From: Pseudomonas sp. 31-12
GTDB taxonomy: Bacteria; Pseudomonadota; Gammaproteobacteria; Pseudomonadales; Pseudomonadaceae
Direction of reading: 5' to 3'
Length of the DNA stretch: 64,000 bases
NCBI RefSeq assembly: GCF_003151075.1
Contig: NZ_CP029482.1
Coordinates: forward strand, 4,216,001 to 4,280,000
The notes beneath the pieces are model-generated. The model ran no database searches. It saw only the letters and a list, made by a program, of their open reading frames with translations, and was not told where the DNA came from. The position numbers and the translations under genes were made by a program. Positions 52,157-61,451 of this stretch are shown piece after piece (position 1 is the first letter of the stretch; each line of letters starts with the position of its first letter).

Positions 52157-53086
52157 CTAGCCCAACGCCGTATCGAGAAACATCATGAGCCCGAAACCCA
52201 GCATCAGGCCCAGCGTCGCCGGGGTTTCGTGACCGTTACGGTGTGTCTCGGGAATCACTTCATGGGAGACGACGAAGATCATCGCGCCCGCCGCCAGGCC
52301 CAGGGCAATCGGGTAACCCAGCGCGAAGCCCGTGGAAATGCCGAGGCCCACGACCGCCCCCAAGGGCTCCATCAGCCCTGAGCCGACTGCGATCAGCGCC
52401 GCTCGCAACGTCGAGATCCCCGTCACTCGCAGCGCCAGGGCAATGGCCAATCCTTCGGGGATGTCCTGAATGGCAATGGCCGTGGTCAATGGGAAACCTA
52501 CCTTCATGTCGCCATTGGCAAAACTGACGCCGATGGCCATGCCTTCCGGCAAGTTATGCAGCGTGATAGCCAACACGAACAGCCAGACCCGATTGATGCG
52601 CTGCGCTTGCGGCCCTCTGCGCCCGATCTTCTGGTGCTCATGGGGGACAAAGCGATCCAGCCCGATCATCAGTGCCACGCCCAGGCCCAACCCCAGGACC
52701 ACGACACACGCCGCCAGCAGCTTGTTACCGCAAATTGCCTGCGCCGCCGCGATGCCCGGCAGGATGAGCGAGAAAGAACTGGCGGCGAGCATCATGCCGG
52801 CGGCGAACCCCAGCATGATGTCCTGGGTCCGTGCGGCAATGTCGCGCAAGACCACGGCTAACACCGCGCCGAGCGCGGTCGCGGCGAAACCCGAGACGCC
52901 GCCCAGGAACGCATACTTCAGGTTGACGCTGTCCGCCCCGGTCAAGGCGCTGTACCCGCTGACCAGCAGCAAAATGGTGACCCCCACCAAGGTCGACCAG
53001 AACAGAATACTCGGCCAACGGCTGCTTTTTCCTGGGTCAAACCAGGCACGCCATGGTGCTTTCACGGGCGAAGAATGTTCCGACAT
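52157..53086 (-). CDS. ZIP-family metal transporter
   Basis: The 309-residue inner-membrane protein has about eight helices and the ZIP motifs ITLHNLPEGMAIG (metal site in TM4) and AIQDIPEGLAIAL (TM5). A histidine-containing loop (PHEHQK) follows TM3. Imports Zn2+ or related divalent ions. ATG 53086 is the likely start. Confidence 0.9.
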   Translation of the reverse strand: MSEHSSPVKAPWRAWFDPGKSSRWPSILFWSTLVGVTILLLVSGYSALTGADSVNLKYAFLGGVSGFAATALGAVLAVVLRDIAARTQDIMLGFAAGMMLAASSFSLILPGIAAAQAICGNKLLAACVVVLGLGLGVALMIGLDRFVPHEHQKIGRRGPQAQRINRVWLFVLAITLHNLPEGMAIGVSFANGDMKVGFPLTTAIAIQDIPEGLAIALALRVTGISTLRAALIAVGSGLMEPLGAVVGLGISTGFALGYPIALGLAAGAMIFVVSHEVIPETHRNGHETPATLGLMLGFGLMMFLDTALG

Positions 53087-53518
53087 AAGGACACCTATTT
53101 TCCGTTGGAACGCTACGCCACACAAAAACCACGCCGAGAGGGACACTCACCCGGTGAAAGCCCCAATGCGCCGCCCACAGTTATCTGAAGGTGTTGTGCC
53201 TGAGAAAATTTTAAAAAGATTAGCCGCTCGCGACGGGCGGCATTGGAGAGCGGTTTTTGTGCGGTTTTTTCACCAGTCGTCGGCGCTCAATCAATCGATT
53301 CAAACTTTTGTCTGCCTGTAGATCTCCACCGTAGGCACGAGCGTTTTCATCGTTCGACCGTCTGCACAAACCCAAAGAAAAACGGGAAGCGGCATGACTC
53401 AAGCACAGAGGTCTGCCCCGTCGGAAGGCCGAGCGCAGGTTCTGCGCAGTGGGCTACCGCGGCAGGGATGCCGCGGTAGCCCGCCGCTACCGCAGAAACG
53501 GATATCCCCCCGAAAGCG
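53087..53518. other. Gene-free stretch
   Basis: No credible gene. Contains the long hairpin at 53451-53482 and should hold the ZIP promoter near its left end. Confidence 0.5.
53451..53482. terminator. Long perfect hairpin after the OprD gene
   Basis: GGGCTACCGCGGCA (53451-53464) pairs perfectly with TGCCGCGGTAGCCC (53469-53482) around GGGA. No U-tract, so it may protect the OprD mRNA end or be a terminator of unusual type. Lies 36 bp past the OprD stop. Confidence 0.6.
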
Positions 53519-54844
53519 TCACAACAACGAAAGCGTGTAGTTAATGATGAACCGATTCTGATCCACATCCCTCCCGGCATCCGTATTCGACTTGCCATTA
53601 CGCAAACTGAACCCAAGCCCCTTGAGCGACCCCGATTGCAGCACGTAATCAAGCGTCATATCACGCTCCCACTCAGACTGATCCCCCGCATTTTGCGCCT
53701 TGATCCCCGTCCCCTTCAGATACGCGATCGTAGCCTTCAACCCCGGCACCCCCAACGGCGCGAAATCATAGCTGTACTGCCCAAAACTGGTCTCCTCACC
53801 CGCCCGGGCAAAGCTCTGGATCATCCGGTCCGTAGGCAGATAAACGCTACCACCACCCGCCCCCTTATCAATCAGGCTGCCCTGGTTCGGCTGTACAAAG
53901 TTGCTGCCATCACCCACCCGCTGATGCCCCACCGACACCGCATGACCACTGTTCGCATAGGTAACCATCGCCACCCAGGTGTTGTTGTCGATCTCACCGT
54001 TGTTATCCTCGGTAAAACCCGACACCCGATACCCTTGCGCCCTGCCCGCCGCAGAACTGTTGGCACCGGTCGACGTGGTACGGAAATAACGTAAGTCAGT
54101 GGTAAAGGAGCTTTTGCCATCGATCGGCAGCACATGGGTCAGGCCGAAGAAGTTCTGGTTGTAGAAGTCTTCCATCTGCGCAAAGTAATACTGCGCCTTC
54201 AAGTCCTTGGTGACGTTGTAGTCACCCCCGGCGAAATAGAACTTGTTGCTGTCCTGAGTGCTGCCCGCCACCGACAGTCCAGTGCGGTCAGTCGAAGCAC
54301 GACCGACCGCGTGTTCAAGCACACCACTGGTCAACATCAGGCCATCGATGTCGTTCGAAGTGACCTGCGCACCCGTGAACGATTGCGGCAACACCCGGGC
54401 ATCGTTCGAGATCAGGATCGGCAATTTCGGCAGCAATGTGCCATAGCGAAATTCGGTTTTTGAAATGCGCATCTTCGCGGTTGGGCCGAAGCTGCTCCAG
54501 GCATCCGCCGCGCCGTCGCCAGCGGTCGGGATCATGCCGCTGCCGTTGTGGCGGCCGGTCCCGCTGTCCAGCGTAACGCCAAGCAATGCCTGGGCATCGA
54601 CCCCGAACCCGACCGTGCCTTGGGTAAACCCGGACTCGTAGCGCAACACAAAACCCTGCGCCGCCTCCTCGGTTTTCGAAGGCTCGGCCGCGCCGTCGCG
54701 GTTGTCGCTATTGAAATACAAGGTGCGCATCGACAGGCTGGCTTTGCTGTCTTCGAGAAAACCATGGCCGGCAGAGTCGGCTGCCTGTGCGCACATCGAA
54801 CCGGTGGCCAACAAAAGTGCGGTGGGGATTGCTCGCTTGAACAT
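53519..54844 (-). CDS. OprD-family outer-membrane porin
   Basis: The 441-residue porin has a signal peptide (MFKRAIPTALLLATGSMCAQ to A/ADS), GFLEDSKASLSMRTLYFNSD at the start of the barrel, and ends in NYTLSLL with a hydrophobic C-terminus. OprD porins import carboxylates and basic amino acids. A CA motif lies at the ribosome-binding region (54863-54870). The next gene upstream is a gluconate-type permease, suggesting a shared substrate such as a sugar acid. Confidence 0.9.
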   Translation of the reverse strand: MFKRAIPTALLLATGSMCAQAADSAGHGFLEDSKASLSMRTLYFNSDNRDGAAEPSKTEEAAQGFVLRYESGFTQGTVGFGVDAQALLGVTLDSGTGRHNGSGMIPTAGDGAADAWSSFGPTAKMRISKTEFRYGTLLPKLPILISNDARVLPQSFTGAQVTSNDIDGLMLTSGVLEHAVGRASTDRTGLSVAGSTQDSNKFYFAGGDYNVTKDLKAQYYFAQMEDFYNQNFFGLTHVLPIDGKSSFTTDLRYFRTTSTGANSSAAGRAQGYRVSGFTEDNNGEIDNNTWVAMVTYANSGHAVSVGHQRVGDGSNFVQPNQGSLIDKGAGGGSVYLPTDRMIQSFARAGEETSFGQYSYDFAPLGVPGLKATIAYLKGTGIKAQNAGDQSEWERDMTLDYVLQSGSLKGLGFSLRNGKSNTDAGRDVDQNRFIINYTLSLL

Positions 54845-54862
54845 ACGGTGCTCCAGGGTGAT

Positions 54863-54870
54863 TTTTTGTT
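54863..54870 (-). promoter_or_regulatory. Crc/Hfq CA motif before the OprD gene
   Basis: Minus strand AACAAAAA within a longer A-rich AAAAAAACAAAAAAT tract, just upstream of the SD. Fits AANAANAA. Confidence 0.5.
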
Positions 54871-54983
54871 TTTTTGAGTTCTTATGCGACCGCGATCCGC
54901 CCCTGGCACCCAACAGCGGCGCGCACAATCACGCGCTCCATGGGTGACCATGAGCCTTGAGGAAAGCGATCGGAGTGTTCGAG

Positions 54984-56333
54984 TTAGATCAAGTAAGAGA
55001 GACCCAAGGTCAGCGCAAACGCCACCACCGAAATAATGGTCTCAAGCACGGTCCAGGTCTTGAACGTCTGGGCAACGGTCATGTTGAAGTATTCCTTGAT
55101 CAACCAGAAGCCGCCGTCGTTGACGTGGGAAAAAATTACCGAGCCGGCGCCGGTCGCCAGCACCAGCAGCTCCGGATGCGGATAACCCAGACCGATGGCC
55201 ACCGGCGCGACGATGCCCGAGGCGGTGGTCATCGCCACCGTGGCGGACCCGGTCGCGATCCTCATCAACGCCGCAAACAGCCAGCCCATGATCAGCGGTG
55301 ACAGGTGGAATTCATCGGCGAGGCTGACGATCTGGTTGGTCACGCCGGCGTCCACCAGAATCCGGTTCAAACCGCCGCCAGCGCCCACCAGCAAGGTGAT
55401 GCTGGCGGTCGGTGCCAGGCATTCGTTGGTGAACTTGAGGATCGATTCGCGGTTGAAACCCTGGGCGATGCCGAGGGTCCAGAAACTCAGCAGTGTCGCC
55501 AGCAGCAGCGCGATCACCGAGTTGCCGATGAACAGCAGAAACTGGTTAAAGCCGCTGCCTGGTGTGGAAATCAGGTTGGCCCAGCCACCGATCAGCATCA
55601 GCACCACCGGCAACAGAATGGTCGCCATGGTGATGCCGAACCCCGGCAGGCTGTCGCGCGGTTCGCGGTCGAGAAACTGGCGTTCCAGCGGGTTCTCCGC
55701 CGGCAGTTGAATGCGCGGCACGATGAATTTGGCGTACAGCGGACCGGCAATGATCGCGGTCGGAATGCCGATCAGAATCGCGTACATCAACGTCTGCCCG
55801 ACCGACGCCCCATACACCTGCACCGCCAGCATTGCCGCCGGGTGCGGCGGCACCAGCGCATGCACCACCGACAAGCCGGCGACCATCGGCAAGCCGACCA
55901 TCAGGATCGACACGCCGACCCGGCGCGCCACGGTAAAGGCGATCGGCACCAACAACACAAAACCGACCTCGAAGAACAGCGGCAGCCCGACCAGAAACGC
56001 GATGCAGACCATGGCCCAGTGCGCATTCTTCTCGCCGAACCGGTCGATCAAGGTGCGCGCCACCTGCTCGGCACCGCCGGACTCGGCCATCATCTTGCCG
56101 AGCATGGTGCCCAGCGCCACCACCAGCGCGATGTGTCCCAGGGTCTTGCCGACCCCGGCCTCGTAGGCGCCGACCACGCCGGACGGCGGCATGCCCGCCA
56201 GCAAGGCGAGGCCGATGGACACGAGGGTGATGACAATGAACGGATTAAGTCGGTAACGGGCGATCAGAACGATCAGGGCAATGATGGCGATGGCGGCATA
56301 CACCAGCAGCCAATAGCCGAAGGACAGGGTCAT
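54984..56333 (-). CDS. GntP-family permease (gluconate/D-amino-acid-type)
   Basis: The 449-residue inner-membrane protein has about twelve helices and GntP-family segments (GMPPSGVVGAYEAGVGKTLG; LVPPHPAAMLAVQVYGAS; ATGSATVAMTTASGIVAPVA). Members move gluconate, ketogluconates or hydroxy/amino acids. Upstream of the OprD gene on the same strand (139-bp gap). Confidence 0.9.
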   Translation of the reverse strand: MTLSFGYWLLVYAAIAIIALIVLIARYRLNPFIVITLVSIGLALLAGMPPSGVVGAYEAGVGKTLGHIALVVALGTMLGKMMAESGGAEQVARTLIDRFGEKNAHWAMVCIAFLVGLPLFFEVGFVLLVPIAFTVARRVGVSILMVGLPMVAGLSVVHALVPPHPAAMLAVQVYGASVGQTLMYAILIGIPTAIIAGPLYAKFIVPRIQLPAENPLERQFLDREPRDSLPGFGITMATILLPVVLMLIGGWANLISTPGSGFNQFLLFIGNSVIALLLATLLSFWTLGIAQGFNRESILKFTNECLAPTASITLLVGAGGGLNRILVDAGVTNQIVSLADEFHLSPLIMGWLFAALMRIATGSATVAMTTASGIVAPVAIGLGYPHPELLVLATGAGSVIFSHVNDGGFWLIKEYFNMTVAQTFKTWTVLETIISVVAFALTLGLSYLI

Positions 56334-56517
56334 GCGGTACTCCTCGAAAGGGTCACGTCGAATGGGTTGTGAAACTCATAAAACATTTCGAGGCGTGATT
56401 TTCAAACGAGGCGAAACTAATTTTCGTAGAGGGATAAGGGTTGTCGCGCAGAGGCATGAAGCCTCGGTGTTTTTGAAACTGGGTCAGGCGGATTTTCATC
56501 ACGCCTGACCCAAAACG

Positions 56518-56898
56518 TCAGGCTTTGGCGGCCATCGCGGTGACTTCCACGCGCATGCCTTCGACTGCCAGCGCGGCCACGCCGACGGCGGCACGAACCG
56601 GCCACGGCTTGGCGAAGAAGCGCTTGTACACTTCGTTGAACGCCGCGCGGTCGGCCATGTCGGTGAGGTAGATGGTCAGGTGCAGAACCCGGTCCATGGA
56701 ACTGCCGGCGCCTTCTAGCGCGACCTTCAGCGCCTGCAACGTGCATTCGCTTTGCAGCGTGATGTCGCCCAGTTCCAGGCTGCCGTCGGCGCGGGTGGGA
56801 ATCTGCGTGGAGACCAGAATGCCGCCGAAGCCGGTGACGTCGGAGGAGATGGAATCCGCGTCAGGATCAGGAGTAAACGCGATGTCTTGGTTTGCCAT
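56518..56898 (-). CDS. RidA/YjgF-family protein
   Basis: The 126-residue protein carries RidA strand motifs (GFGGILVSTQIPTRADGSLE, LHLTIYLTDMADRAAFNEVY) and the catalytic arginine in WPVRAAVGVAAL (about residue 105). RidA hydrolyses reactive enamine/imine intermediates, consistent with a neighbouring transporter for an amino or hydroxy acid. First gene before gntP on the same strand. Confidence 0.9.
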   Translation of the reverse strand: MANQDIAFTPDPDADSISSDVTGFGGILVSTQIPTRADGSLELGDITLQSECTLQALKVALEGAGSSMDRVLHLTIYLTDMADRAAFNEVYKRFFAKPWPVRAAVGVAALAVEGMRVEVTAMAAKA

Positions 56899-57060
56899 GG
56901 GGGATCTCGTGCTTGAGGAGGTAAAGAGGCGGTCGATGCCTTTTGCGCGGACAGTTTACAGCCCGCAGGCTGGAATGCATGCGCGGCTGCCCCCAGGAAA
57001 AAATCTCGAACTCCCTCCCAGGTGCTGCATCCAATGTGTAGGTCAACGGAGGTACGCACG

Positions 57061-57216
57061 ATGAACAACGATGACAGTGTCAGTGACACCGAAAGGGATC
57101 GCAAAGACAGGGACGCCGAAGAGGTCGATGAAACAACGCCTCCCGAAGAGAATGAAGCCGAGGCGCTCCAACGGAAAATAGACGAGATAGAACGCAAAGT
57201 CGCGGATGGGAACTAG
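57061..57216 (+). CDS. Small acidic hypothetical protein (51 aa)
   Basis: A 51-residue, highly charged peptide (DSVSDTERDRKDRDAEEVDE; ALQRKIDEIERKVADG) predicted as a coiled coil. It starts at ATG 57061 after ACGGAGG. Charged coiled-coil composition suggests a real product, function unknown. Confidence 0.55.
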   Translation: MNNDDSVSDTERDRKDRDAEEVDETTPPEENEAEALQRKIDEIERKVADGN

Positions 57217-57268
57217 CGTGAAGGCCATCCCCGCGTGTGTTCAGCGGGGATGGCCGCATGCTCCGCAC

Positions 57269-58285
57269 CTAGTTTGGGTCCAGCAACCCGCCACTCCAGT
57301 TGCGCGAAATCCGGCTTCCGGTGAATTTCGCGACCACCATGCCCTGCGACACCAGCCGGTCCCGGTAGCGAGTAACCATCCGCCCCGCTTGCTCGGCCAC
57401 CAGCACCACTTCGGAAGACGGATCACCGGGCCGTCGCAGAATCCGCGCAAACCGTTGCCCTTCCTCGACGAAATCACCCAGTTCCTTTTCAAAGATCAGC
57501 ACCCCGGGTTGCGGCGCGAGGATAGTTTCCATCTGCCCCATTTCCATCACTTCGACGGGCCAGTCAGCGGGTGACAGCGCTTCGTCGATGACCCCGTAAC
57601 TGCACAGCCAAGCGTACAGCCCTGCGGCATCCTGCTCGGCCAACCGGTCACTGACATCGCCCTGCCCGCGCAACTCCAGGGTCGCGGCCATGCGCTGGTC
57701 GGTGACGCCTTCGCGCAGCCACGGCGCAATGATGGTTTCTTCAAAGGAGCCGTCGCCGCCGTCATCCCAGATGATCGCCACGTCCATCTTCATCGCCGCC
57801 GCCAGTTCGCGGCCACGGGGCCAGAAACGGCGGTGCACGTAGAGGTACGGCAAGGCTTCGTCATCGGTGTGCAGGTCGAGCATCACTTGCGCCGTGGACG
57901 CCAGTTGCACCAGTTTTTTCTGCCATTCCTGGACGTTGGTCGATGGTCGCTCCATCGCGGCCGACTGGTCGAACCCGCGGTTGAAGTTATGCCCGGTTGC
58001 ATCGTGGAAACGACCGAGAATCCGTCCCTGGCGAAACTGCCCGATGCCCAGGGGATTGGCTTGCGGCACCACGGTCACATCCCCCTTGAGCCGGCCCTCG
58101 GCCTCGGCGACCTGAAGCCGTTGCATCAGCAGATGCAGCACCAGCATCCCGGCGATTTCGTCGGCATGCACCCCCGCCTGTAAATGCACCGTCGGCCCGC
58201 TGCCGTCGCCCTCGAAGCGCCAGGCGCCGACTTGCACCGCGTCGCCGTTATTGTTGCGAACACCGAACGAAATATCCTGCGCCAT
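57269..58285 (-). CDS. Succinylglutamate desuccinylase/aspartoacylase-type zinc deacylase
   Basis: The 338-residue Zn-dependent M14-like enzyme has His40 and Glu43 (QAGVHADEIAG) and the third ligand in VMLDLHTDDEAL (about 145-156), plus a C-terminal barrel with a QPGVLIFEKELGDFV turn. It removes an N-acyl group from an amino acid. Divergent from a TetR gene; a palindrome lies between. GGGGAGGA precedes ATG 58285. Confidence 0.88.
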   Translation of the reverse strand: MAQDISFGVRNNNGDAVQVGAWRFEGDGSGPTVHLQAGVHADEIAGMLVLHLLMQRLQVAEAEGRLKGDVTVVPQANPLGIGQFRQGRILGRFHDATGHNFNRGFDQSAAMERPSTNVQEWQKKLVQLASTAQVMLDLHTDDEALPYLYVHRRFWPRGRELAAAMKMDVAIIWDDGGDGSFEETIIAPWLREGVTDQRMAATLELRGQGDVSDRLAEQDAAGLYAWLCSYGVIDEALSPADWPVEVMEMGQMETILAPQPGVLIFEKELGDFVEEGQRFARILRRPGDPSSEVVLVAEQAGRMVTRYRDRLVSQGMVVAKFTGSRISRNWSGGLLDPN

Positions 58286-58345
58286 CTGCTTGTCCTCCCC
58301 CGTCTTGACCGTTAAAAACCGATGCATCGCTGCCGATACTGGAGA

Positions 58346-58361
58346 TTGAACGCACGTTCAA
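58346..58361. promoter_or_regulatory. 16-bp palindrome, probable TetR operator
   Basis: TTGAACG (58346-58352) and CGTTCAA (58355-58361) are a perfect inverted repeat with CA between. It lies in the 116-bp gap between the deacylase and the divergent TetR gene, the expected place for autoregulation and control of the deacylase. Confidence 0.6.
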
Positions 58362-58401
58362 CTAAGCTCGCCAGCCAGGCACCGCACCCAAGGATTCCCT
58401 T

Positions 58402-59037
58402 GTGACAACCACCCCTCCTAAAAACCGTCGCGCAGAACCCGATGAGCGTCGCGAAATGCTGGTGGCCGCCACCTTGCGTTGCCTGGTCCGTGACGGGCAT
58501 GCCGGCATTTCCGTGCGCCGCATTGCCACGGAGGCCGGGGTGTCCGTCGGCCTGCTCAATCACCATTTCGGCAGCATCGATGCGCTGATCGCCGACACTT
58601 ATCAGAAGATCGCCAGCGAACTGACCACCGCCCTGCTCCAGGAAATCCAGCAGGCCGGCACGCCCGCCGAAAAGATGGACGCGTTCCTCAGCGGCTCTTT
58701 TTCGCCTCGGGTCATGGACCCTCAGTTGTTGGGCGCCTGGGTGGTGTTCTGGAGCCTGATTCGTCACTCCGAACACGTCAGCCAGTCCCACGAAAAAAGC
58801 TACAGCGCGTATCTCGATCTGCTGCGCCAGTTGCTGGATGACATGGCCGCCAGCGAAGGCTTCGTGATCCACGACACCCGTCTGGCCGCCATCGGTTTAT
58901 CGGCGATGCTCGACGGACTCTGGATCGAGTGGTGCCTCAACCCCGAAACCTTCAGCCCCGCCAACGGCCTCCACATCTGTCGTTGCTGGATAAAGGGGCT
59001 GCGTCACGGAGCATTCAGCACCGACGACGTCCTGTGA
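58402..59037 (+). CDS. TetR-family regulator (BetI-like)
   Basis: The 211-residue protein has an N-terminal HTH (RREMLVAATLRCLVRDGHAG; ISVRRIATEAGVSVGLLNHH) and a ligand domain of BetI/TetR-C_6 type (LLGAWVVFWSLIRHSEHVSQ). It starts with TTG/GTG-like region; the GTG at 58402 gives the full family length. Its last 141 bp overlap the 3' end of the convergent EamA gene. Confidence 0.9.
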   Translation: MTTTPPKNRRAEPDERREMLVAATLRCLVRDGHAGISVRRIATEAGVSVGLLNHHFGSIDALIADTYQKIASELTTALLQEIQQAGTPAEKMDAFLSGSFSPRVMDPQLLGAWVVFWSLIRHSEHVSQSHEKSYSAYLDLLRQLLDDMAASEGFVIHDTRLAAIGLSAMLDGLWIEWCLNPETFSPANGLHICRCWIKGLRHGAFSTDDVL

Positions 59038-59904
59038 CGGGTGGCGACCGAAGATCATCGCCAGGGTGCCGCTGACCGCGATCAGCCCGGCACCGATCAT
59101 CAGCGACACATCCATCAGCGTGCCCCAGATCAGGCTTGACAGCAGGAACGCCCAGATCAATCCGGTGTATTCGAACGGCGCCAGCAAGGTGGCGGTAGCT
59201 CGCTGAAAACTGGCGAACAGCAGGAACTGACCGATGCCGCCCACCAGCCCGGCAACCAGCATGCCCAGCCACGCCGGGGTCGGTGCCGGGGTGAACGTCC
59301 ACGGCAATGCGACGGTCATGCACAGCACAAACACCACGTTGGTGATCAGCATCTGCTCCAGCACTGACGTCTGGTCATCCACCTGGCGCAACTGGATGTA
59401 AGTGAACGCCCAGCACATCGCCGCCAGCAGCGTCAGCACGATCGGCCACGGATCGGCGATGTTGCTCGGGCGACAGGCGATGATCACCCCGACAAACCCG
59501 AGGATCAGGGAAAACCACTGCCAGCCGCTGGCCCGTTCCTTGAGAATCACCGCCGCCAGCACCGTGACCATGATCGGCGCGGAAAAATACAGGGTGGTCA
59601 TTTCCGCCAGCGACAGGTCCCGGGCGGCCGTGTAATACAGCAGCCAGGCGACAATCGACAGCAAACCGCGCACCACCAGCAAGCGTCGGCTCGGCGAACG
59701 CCAGGCGCGCTGGACCAGGCGCAGACGCCCCGCCAACAGACACGCGACGACCACCACCAGGCTGCGCCAGAACAGGATGGTGACCACCGAATAATCGGCC
59801 ACCAGCCACTTGATGACCGCGTCCTGCAACGTCAGGAACGCGTACCCCAGGGTGCACAGGCCAATGCCCTGCAGCGACCGGTCGACGACCTGCGACGTGC
59901 TCAT
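58897..59904 (-). CDS. EamA-type drug/metabolite transporter
   Basis: The 335-residue protein has ten helices in two EamA repeats (YAFLTLQDAVIKWLVADYSV; LLAAMCWAFTYIQLRQVDDQ). After the last helix (MIGAGLIAVSGTLAMIFGRH) about 47 residues continue in a non-membrane tail encoded on the DNA complementary to the TetR 3' end. Likely exports an amino-acid-type metabolite or removes the pathway product. Its upstream neighbour is the amino-acid ABC importer. Confidence 0.9.
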   Translation of the reverse strand: MSTSQVVDRSLQGIGLCTLGYAFLTLQDAVIKWLVADYSVVTILFWRSLVVVVACLLAGRLRLVQRAWRSPSRRLLVVRGLLSIVAWLLYYTAARDLSLAEMTTLYFSAPIMVTVLAAVILKERASGWQWFSLILGFVGVIIACRPSNIADPWPIVLTLLAAMCWAFTYIQLRQVDDQTSVLEQMLITNVVFVLCMTVALPWTFTPAPTPAWLGMLVAGLVGGIGQFLLFASFQRATATLLAPFEYTGLIWAFLLSSLIWGTLMDVSLMIGAGLIAVSGTLAMIFGRHPSQDVVGAECSVTQPLYPATTDVEAVGGAEGFGVEAPLDPESVEHRR

Positions 59905-60611
59905 TACACCGACCTGCGCACGGGCGTCCCGCGCCGTTCGGCCAAGGCAAACAGCGCCTCGATCAGGAACGTCAGGCAGACATAGACCCCGGCCACCAGC
60001 AACAGCGGCTCATAAACCTGCAGGGTTTGCGCCCGCACCACGTTGGCGGCGCCCAGTAGATCGACAATCGCAATCGTCGAGGCCAGGGCTGTGGATTTCA
60101 GCAACATCACGGTCTCCCCGGCCAGTGTCGGCAACAGCAACCGCAGCGCCCGAGGCAGGCGCACCCGCAGCAGCGATTGACGCGGCGTCATGCCAAACGC
60201 CGAGGCCGCTTCCATCTCGCCTTTGGGCACCGCCAACAGACCGCCGCGAATCACTTCGCCGACATAGGCCCCCACCGATACCACCAGGGCGAACACGATG
60301 TACCAGTAGCCATCACGCAAATATGGCCAGAGAAAACTGCCGCGTATCAGCGGGAACTGCGCAAACAGGCTGCCTAGCCCGTAGTAGAAGATGTAGATCT
60401 GGATCAGCAACGGCGTGCCGCGGGTCACGCTGGTGTAGAACAGGCTGACCTTGGCGATCACTTTGTTTTTCGAGATCCGCGCCAGCGCCACCAGCACCGC
60501 CAGCGCAAAACCGAACACGCTGGAAATCAACAGGATGGTGATGGTCGTTTGCAGCCCCCGGCCCAACAGCGCCGCGTATTCAACTATCCACGCTGGAATC
60601 ATTTCATTCAC
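59904..60611 (-). CDS. Polar amino-acid ABC permease 1 (HisM-type)
   Basis: The 235-residue permease has five to six helices and the EAA loop (AASAFGMTPRQSLLRVRLPR). The start overlaps the stop of permease 2 (ATGA). It ends 1 bp into the EamA start region (59904). Confidence 0.92.
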   Translation of the reverse strand: MNEMIPAWIVEYAALLGRGLQTTITILLISSVFGFALAVLVALARISKNKVIAKVSLFYTSVTRGTPLLIQIYIFYYGLGSLFAQFPLIRGSFLWPYLRDGYWYIVFALVVSVGAYVGEVIRGGLLAVPKGEMEAASAFGMTPRQSLLRVRLPRALRLLLPTLAGETVMLLKSTALASTIAIVDLLGAANVVRAQTLQVYEPLLLVAGVYVCLTFLIEALFALAERRGTPVRRSV

Positions 60612-61321
60612 TCAGCCAAAGGCATCCAGCGACGAATACGCCGCTCGAGCCGTCCAGACAGATAGTTGGACACCAACGTCACCGCGTAATACAACGCTGC
60701 AGCCGTGAGGTAGAACAACAAGTAATGACGCGTCGAGCCCGCGCCTTGCTTGGCGGTGTACAACAGCTCATTGGTGCCGACCACGCTGATCAAGGCGCTG
60801 TCCTTGATCAGGTTGATCCACAGGTTGGCCATCCCGGCCATCGCATACGGCGCCATGATCGGCAGCGTGACGCGGCGGAACAGGCCGAAACCGCTCAGGC
60901 CGAACGCCTTCGCCGCCTCGATCTGGCCGAAGGGAATCGCCTGGATCGCCGCGCGGAAAATCTCCGAGGCGTAGGCGCCCTGCACCAGTCCCAGCACCAC
61001 GATGGCGGCCAGCGGACCGCTGACATTCACGGTGCCGTAACCCATCTGGGTCATCAGCGAATTGAGGAGCATGGAGCCGACGTAGTACAGCAACAGGATC
61101 AGCAGCAACTCCGGAATCGCGCGGAACAAGGTGGTGTAACCGCGCATCAGCGCAGCAATTGGTTTTGGCGCGCCGAGCTTCAGGCAGGCCACCACCAGAC
61201 CGATGAACAGCCCGAGCACAAAGGCCCCGGCCGATATTTGCAGGGTCATCCAGAGCCCCTTCAACAGCGCACCGCCCCATCCTGTTTCGCTGAAGTTGAT
61301 CAATTCGAACATGGCTGGCAT
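60608..61321 (-). CDS. Polar amino-acid ABC permease 2 (HisQ-type)
   Basis: The 237-residue permease has the EAA loop (AAKAFGLSGFGLFRRVTLPI) and partners with permease 1. Separated from the binding-protein gene by a REP doublet. Confidence 0.92.
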   Translation of the reverse strand: MPAMFELINFSETGWGGALLKGLWMTLQISAGAFVLGLFIGLVVACLKLGAPKPIAALMRGYTTLFRAIPELLLILLLYYVGSMLLNSLMTQMGYGTVNVSGPLAAIVVLGLVQGAYASEIFRAAIQAIPFGQIEAAKAFGLSGFGLFRRVTLPIMAPYAMAGMANLWINLIKDSALISVVGTNELLYTAKQGAGSTRHYLLFYLTAAALYYAVTLVSNYLSGRLERRIRRWMPLAE

Positions 61322-61360
61322 TTCAGTCTCCGGTTAGCGCAATCACTGTCTGATGCAATC

Positions 61361-61438
61361 CCCTGTGGGAGCGGGCTTGCTCGCGATGGGGCCCTTGAGG
61401 CCGCCAAAAGCATCGCGGGCAAGCCCGCTCCCACAGGG
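61361..61438. repeat. REP doublet (REPIN) between importer genes
   Basis: CCCTGTGGGAGCGGGCTTGC (from 61361) and its inverted copy GCAAGCCCGCTCCCACAGGG (to 61437) flank about 40 bp. This is a well-known Pseudomonas REP type. Within an operon it may lower permease expression relative to the binding protein. Confidence 0.9.
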
Positions 61439-61451
61439 ATTTGTGTTCAGG

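Noticed and set aside
53197..53321. Short GTG-started open frame in the gap left of OprD
   Set aside because: 41 codons, no ribosome-binding site, no family resemblance.
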